DNA of 6,905 nt from an uncultured bacterium. GTDB lineage: Bacteria; Cyanobacteriota; Vampirovibrionia; Gastranaerophilales; Gastranaerophilaceae. Positions 5,597 to 6,905 of the stretch are shown one piece after another. Below the pieces are notes generated by a model. The model did no database searches, was not told the origin of the DNA, and was given only the letters and a program-made list of their open reading frames with translations. Both the position numbers and the translations under genes were made by a program. Numbering within the stretch: position 1 is the first letter of the stretch; every line of letters begins with the position of its first letter. The stretch is taken from the NCBI GenBank assembly GCA_902782905.1, contig CACZPB010000073.1, positions 1 through 6,905 of the forward strand, written 5' to 3'.

Positions 5597-6905
5597 CTAT
5601 TCTTTTGTATACTCAGCATCGATTACATCATCATCTTTTTTGTCTTCAGCTGCACCTTGGCTGTTAGCTTCAGAGTTTGCTGCTTCACCTTCTTTTTGAA
5701 CAGCCTCGTATGCCTTTTGAGAGATTGCAAACATTGTTTGTTGAAGCTCATCAGACATTTTCTTAAGTTCTTCTGCCGGTTTATTTTCATCCAAAGCTTT
5801 TTGAAGTGCGTCTTTTTGTTCGTTCAACTTCTTCAAGTCTTCTTCTGAGATTTTGCCTTCAAAGTCCTTAGTTAATCTTTCAGCTGAAGTTATGAAAGAG
5901 CTTGCATTATTCTTAATTTCTGCTTCTTCCTTTTTCTTCTTATCTTCAGATGCATTAGCTTCAGCTTCTTTAACCATCTTGTCGATATCTGCTTCAGAAA
6001 GGTTAGAAGAATTTGTAATTGTAATCTTTTGTTCTTTGCCTGTTGCTTTATCCTTAGCTGAAACGTTAACAATACCGTTAGCGTCGATATCAAAAGTAAC
6101 TTCAATTTGCGGAACACCACGCATTGCAGGAGCAATACCTTCAAGTCTAAACATACCTAAAGATTTGTTATCACCTGCCATTGGTCTTTCACCTTGAAGT
6201 ACGTTAATATCAACTGCTGTTTGGTTGTTTTCAGCTGTTGAGAATACCTGTGATTTAGAAACAGGGATTGTTGTGTTACGCGGAACCAAAGCTGTCATAA
6301 CACCGCCCAAAGTTTCAATACCGAGTGTCAGAGGAGTTACGTCAAGAAGAACGATATCCTTAACTTCACCAGCAAGAACACCTGCCTGAACAGCTGCACC
6401 GACTGCAACAACTTCATCAGGGTTAACTGATTGGTTAGGTTCTTTGCCTGTATATTCTTTAACAAGTTGTTGTACTGCAGGAATACGAGTTGAACCACCT
6501 ACTAACACAACTTCATTAATATCATTTTTGCTCAATCCTGCATCAGATAATGCTTGTTCAACAGGTTTTTTACATCTTTCTAACAAATCATGTGAAAGTT
6601 CTTCAAACTTAGCTCTTGTAAGAGAAAGTTCTAAGTGTTTTGGACCGTTAGCATCAGCTGTGATATACGGTAAGCTGATTGTTGTTTCAACGACTGAAGA
6701 AAGTTCGCATTTTGCTTTTTCTGCAGCTTCCTTGATTCTCTGCATAGCCTGTTTGTCACCTGAAAGATCCATGCCTTCTTGTTTTTTGAATTCTTCACAA
6801 ATCCAGTTAATAATTTTTTGGTCGAAGTCATCACCGCCTAAGTGAGTATCACCTGATGTTGAAAGAACTTCGTGAACACCATCACCAATTTCCAAAATAG
6901 ATACA
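5597..6905 (-). CDS. dnaK: Chaperone DnaK (Hsp70), C-terminal two thirds (5' end outside the window)
   Basis: DnaK is the ATP-driven Hsp70 that binds exposed hydrophobic peptide segments and works with DnaJ and GrpE in the cytoplasm. The frame is open to the window edge: it enters as VSILEIGDG with STSGDTHLGGDDFD, well inside the ATPase domain, so about 435 residues of an expected 620-640 are present. An apparent start at 6895 is an internal TTG, a leucine codon in SILEIG, and not the real start. Visible in order are the adenosine-site motif VLVGGSTRIPAVQ, the interdomain linker DIVLLDVTPLTLG, the beta substrate-binding domain (with NTTIP and VLQGER), the helical lid, and a disordered tail ending DDDVIDAEYTKE, the acidic bacterial DnaK ending. 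No frameshift or missing motif is seen. It converges on recN and shares its terminator. Any heat-shock control element would lie outside the window. Confidence 0.98.
   Translation of the reverse strand, partial: VSILEIGDGVHEVLSTSGDTHLGGDDFDQKIINWICEEFKKQEGMDLSGDKQAMQRIKEAAEKAKCELSSVVETTISLPYITADANGPKHLELSLTRAKFEELSHDLLERCKKPVEQALSDAGLSKNDINEVVLVGGSTRIPAVQQLVKEYTGKEPNQSVNPDEVVAVGAAVQAGVLAGEVKDIVLLDVTPLTLGIETLGGVMTALVPRNTTIPVSKSQVFSTAENNQTAVDINVLQGERPMAGDNKSLGMFRLEGIAPAMRGVPQIEVTFDIDANGIVNVSAKDKATGKEQKITITNSSNLSEADIDKMVKEAEANASEDKKKKEEAEIKNNASSFITSAERLTKDFEGKISEEDLKKLNEQKDALQKALDENKPAEELKKMSDELQQTMFAISQKAYEAVQKEGEAANSEANSQGAAEDKKDDDVIDAEYTKE

Noticed and set aside
5853..6845. Several plus-strand open frames opposite dnaK.
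   Set aside because: They are antisense shadows of biased dnaK codons, and the dnaK frame carries all the conserved motifs.
6893..6895. A start codon for a 432-residue dnaK product.
   Set aside because: It is TTG (Leu) inside the conserved SILEIGDG stretch, and the frame continues upstream to the window edge.

Overview
The window is AT-rich bacterial chromosome with standard genetic code: TGA ends thyX, and TAA and TAG end the other complete genes. It carries seven protein genes, two of them cut by the window edges. I see no RNA genes, insertion sequences, CRISPR array or prophage genes. The taxon cannot be fixed from this sequence. AT-rich coding, ThyX-type thymidylate synthesis, a flagellar-type MotA and a small unrecognised protein would fit a non-photosynthetic cyanobacterial relative (Vampirovibrionia/Melainabacteria, e.g. 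gut Gastranaerophilales) or another AT-rich anaerobe. That placement is inference only.

Layout from left to right. Positions 1-473 (minus) hold the N-terminal half of motA, the flagellar stator subunit. Positions 474-573 are a short spacer. Positions 574-2429 (minus) look like one transcription unit, read in the order small 110-residue hypothetical protein, thyX, then a membrane-anchored family 3 solute-binding protein. An extended -10 promoter lies just upstream of the small gene, a perfect hairpin separates it from thyX, and thyX overlaps the binding-protein gene by ATGA. Positions 2430-2584 are a divergent promoter region. On the plus strand, 2585-3820 encodes a TPR protein with a very acidic Tyr/Ser-rich tail, followed 11 bases later by recN (3832-5484). 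A 36-base perfect palindrome at 5538-5573 serves as a bidirectional terminator between recN and the converging dnaK, whose 3' two thirds fill 5597-6905.

Most genes are housekeeping: dTMP synthesis, double-strand-break repair, chaperone and motility. The less ordinary material is the acidic-tailed TPR protein, its probable leaderless transcription and its pairing with recN, the unknown 110-residue gene at the head of the thyX unit, and an amino-acid-type binding protein without a transporter beside it. I do not see convincing evidence of a new multi-gene system. The TPR-recN pair and the small protein-thyX-binding protein unit are the best places to look for conserved, uncharacterised associations.
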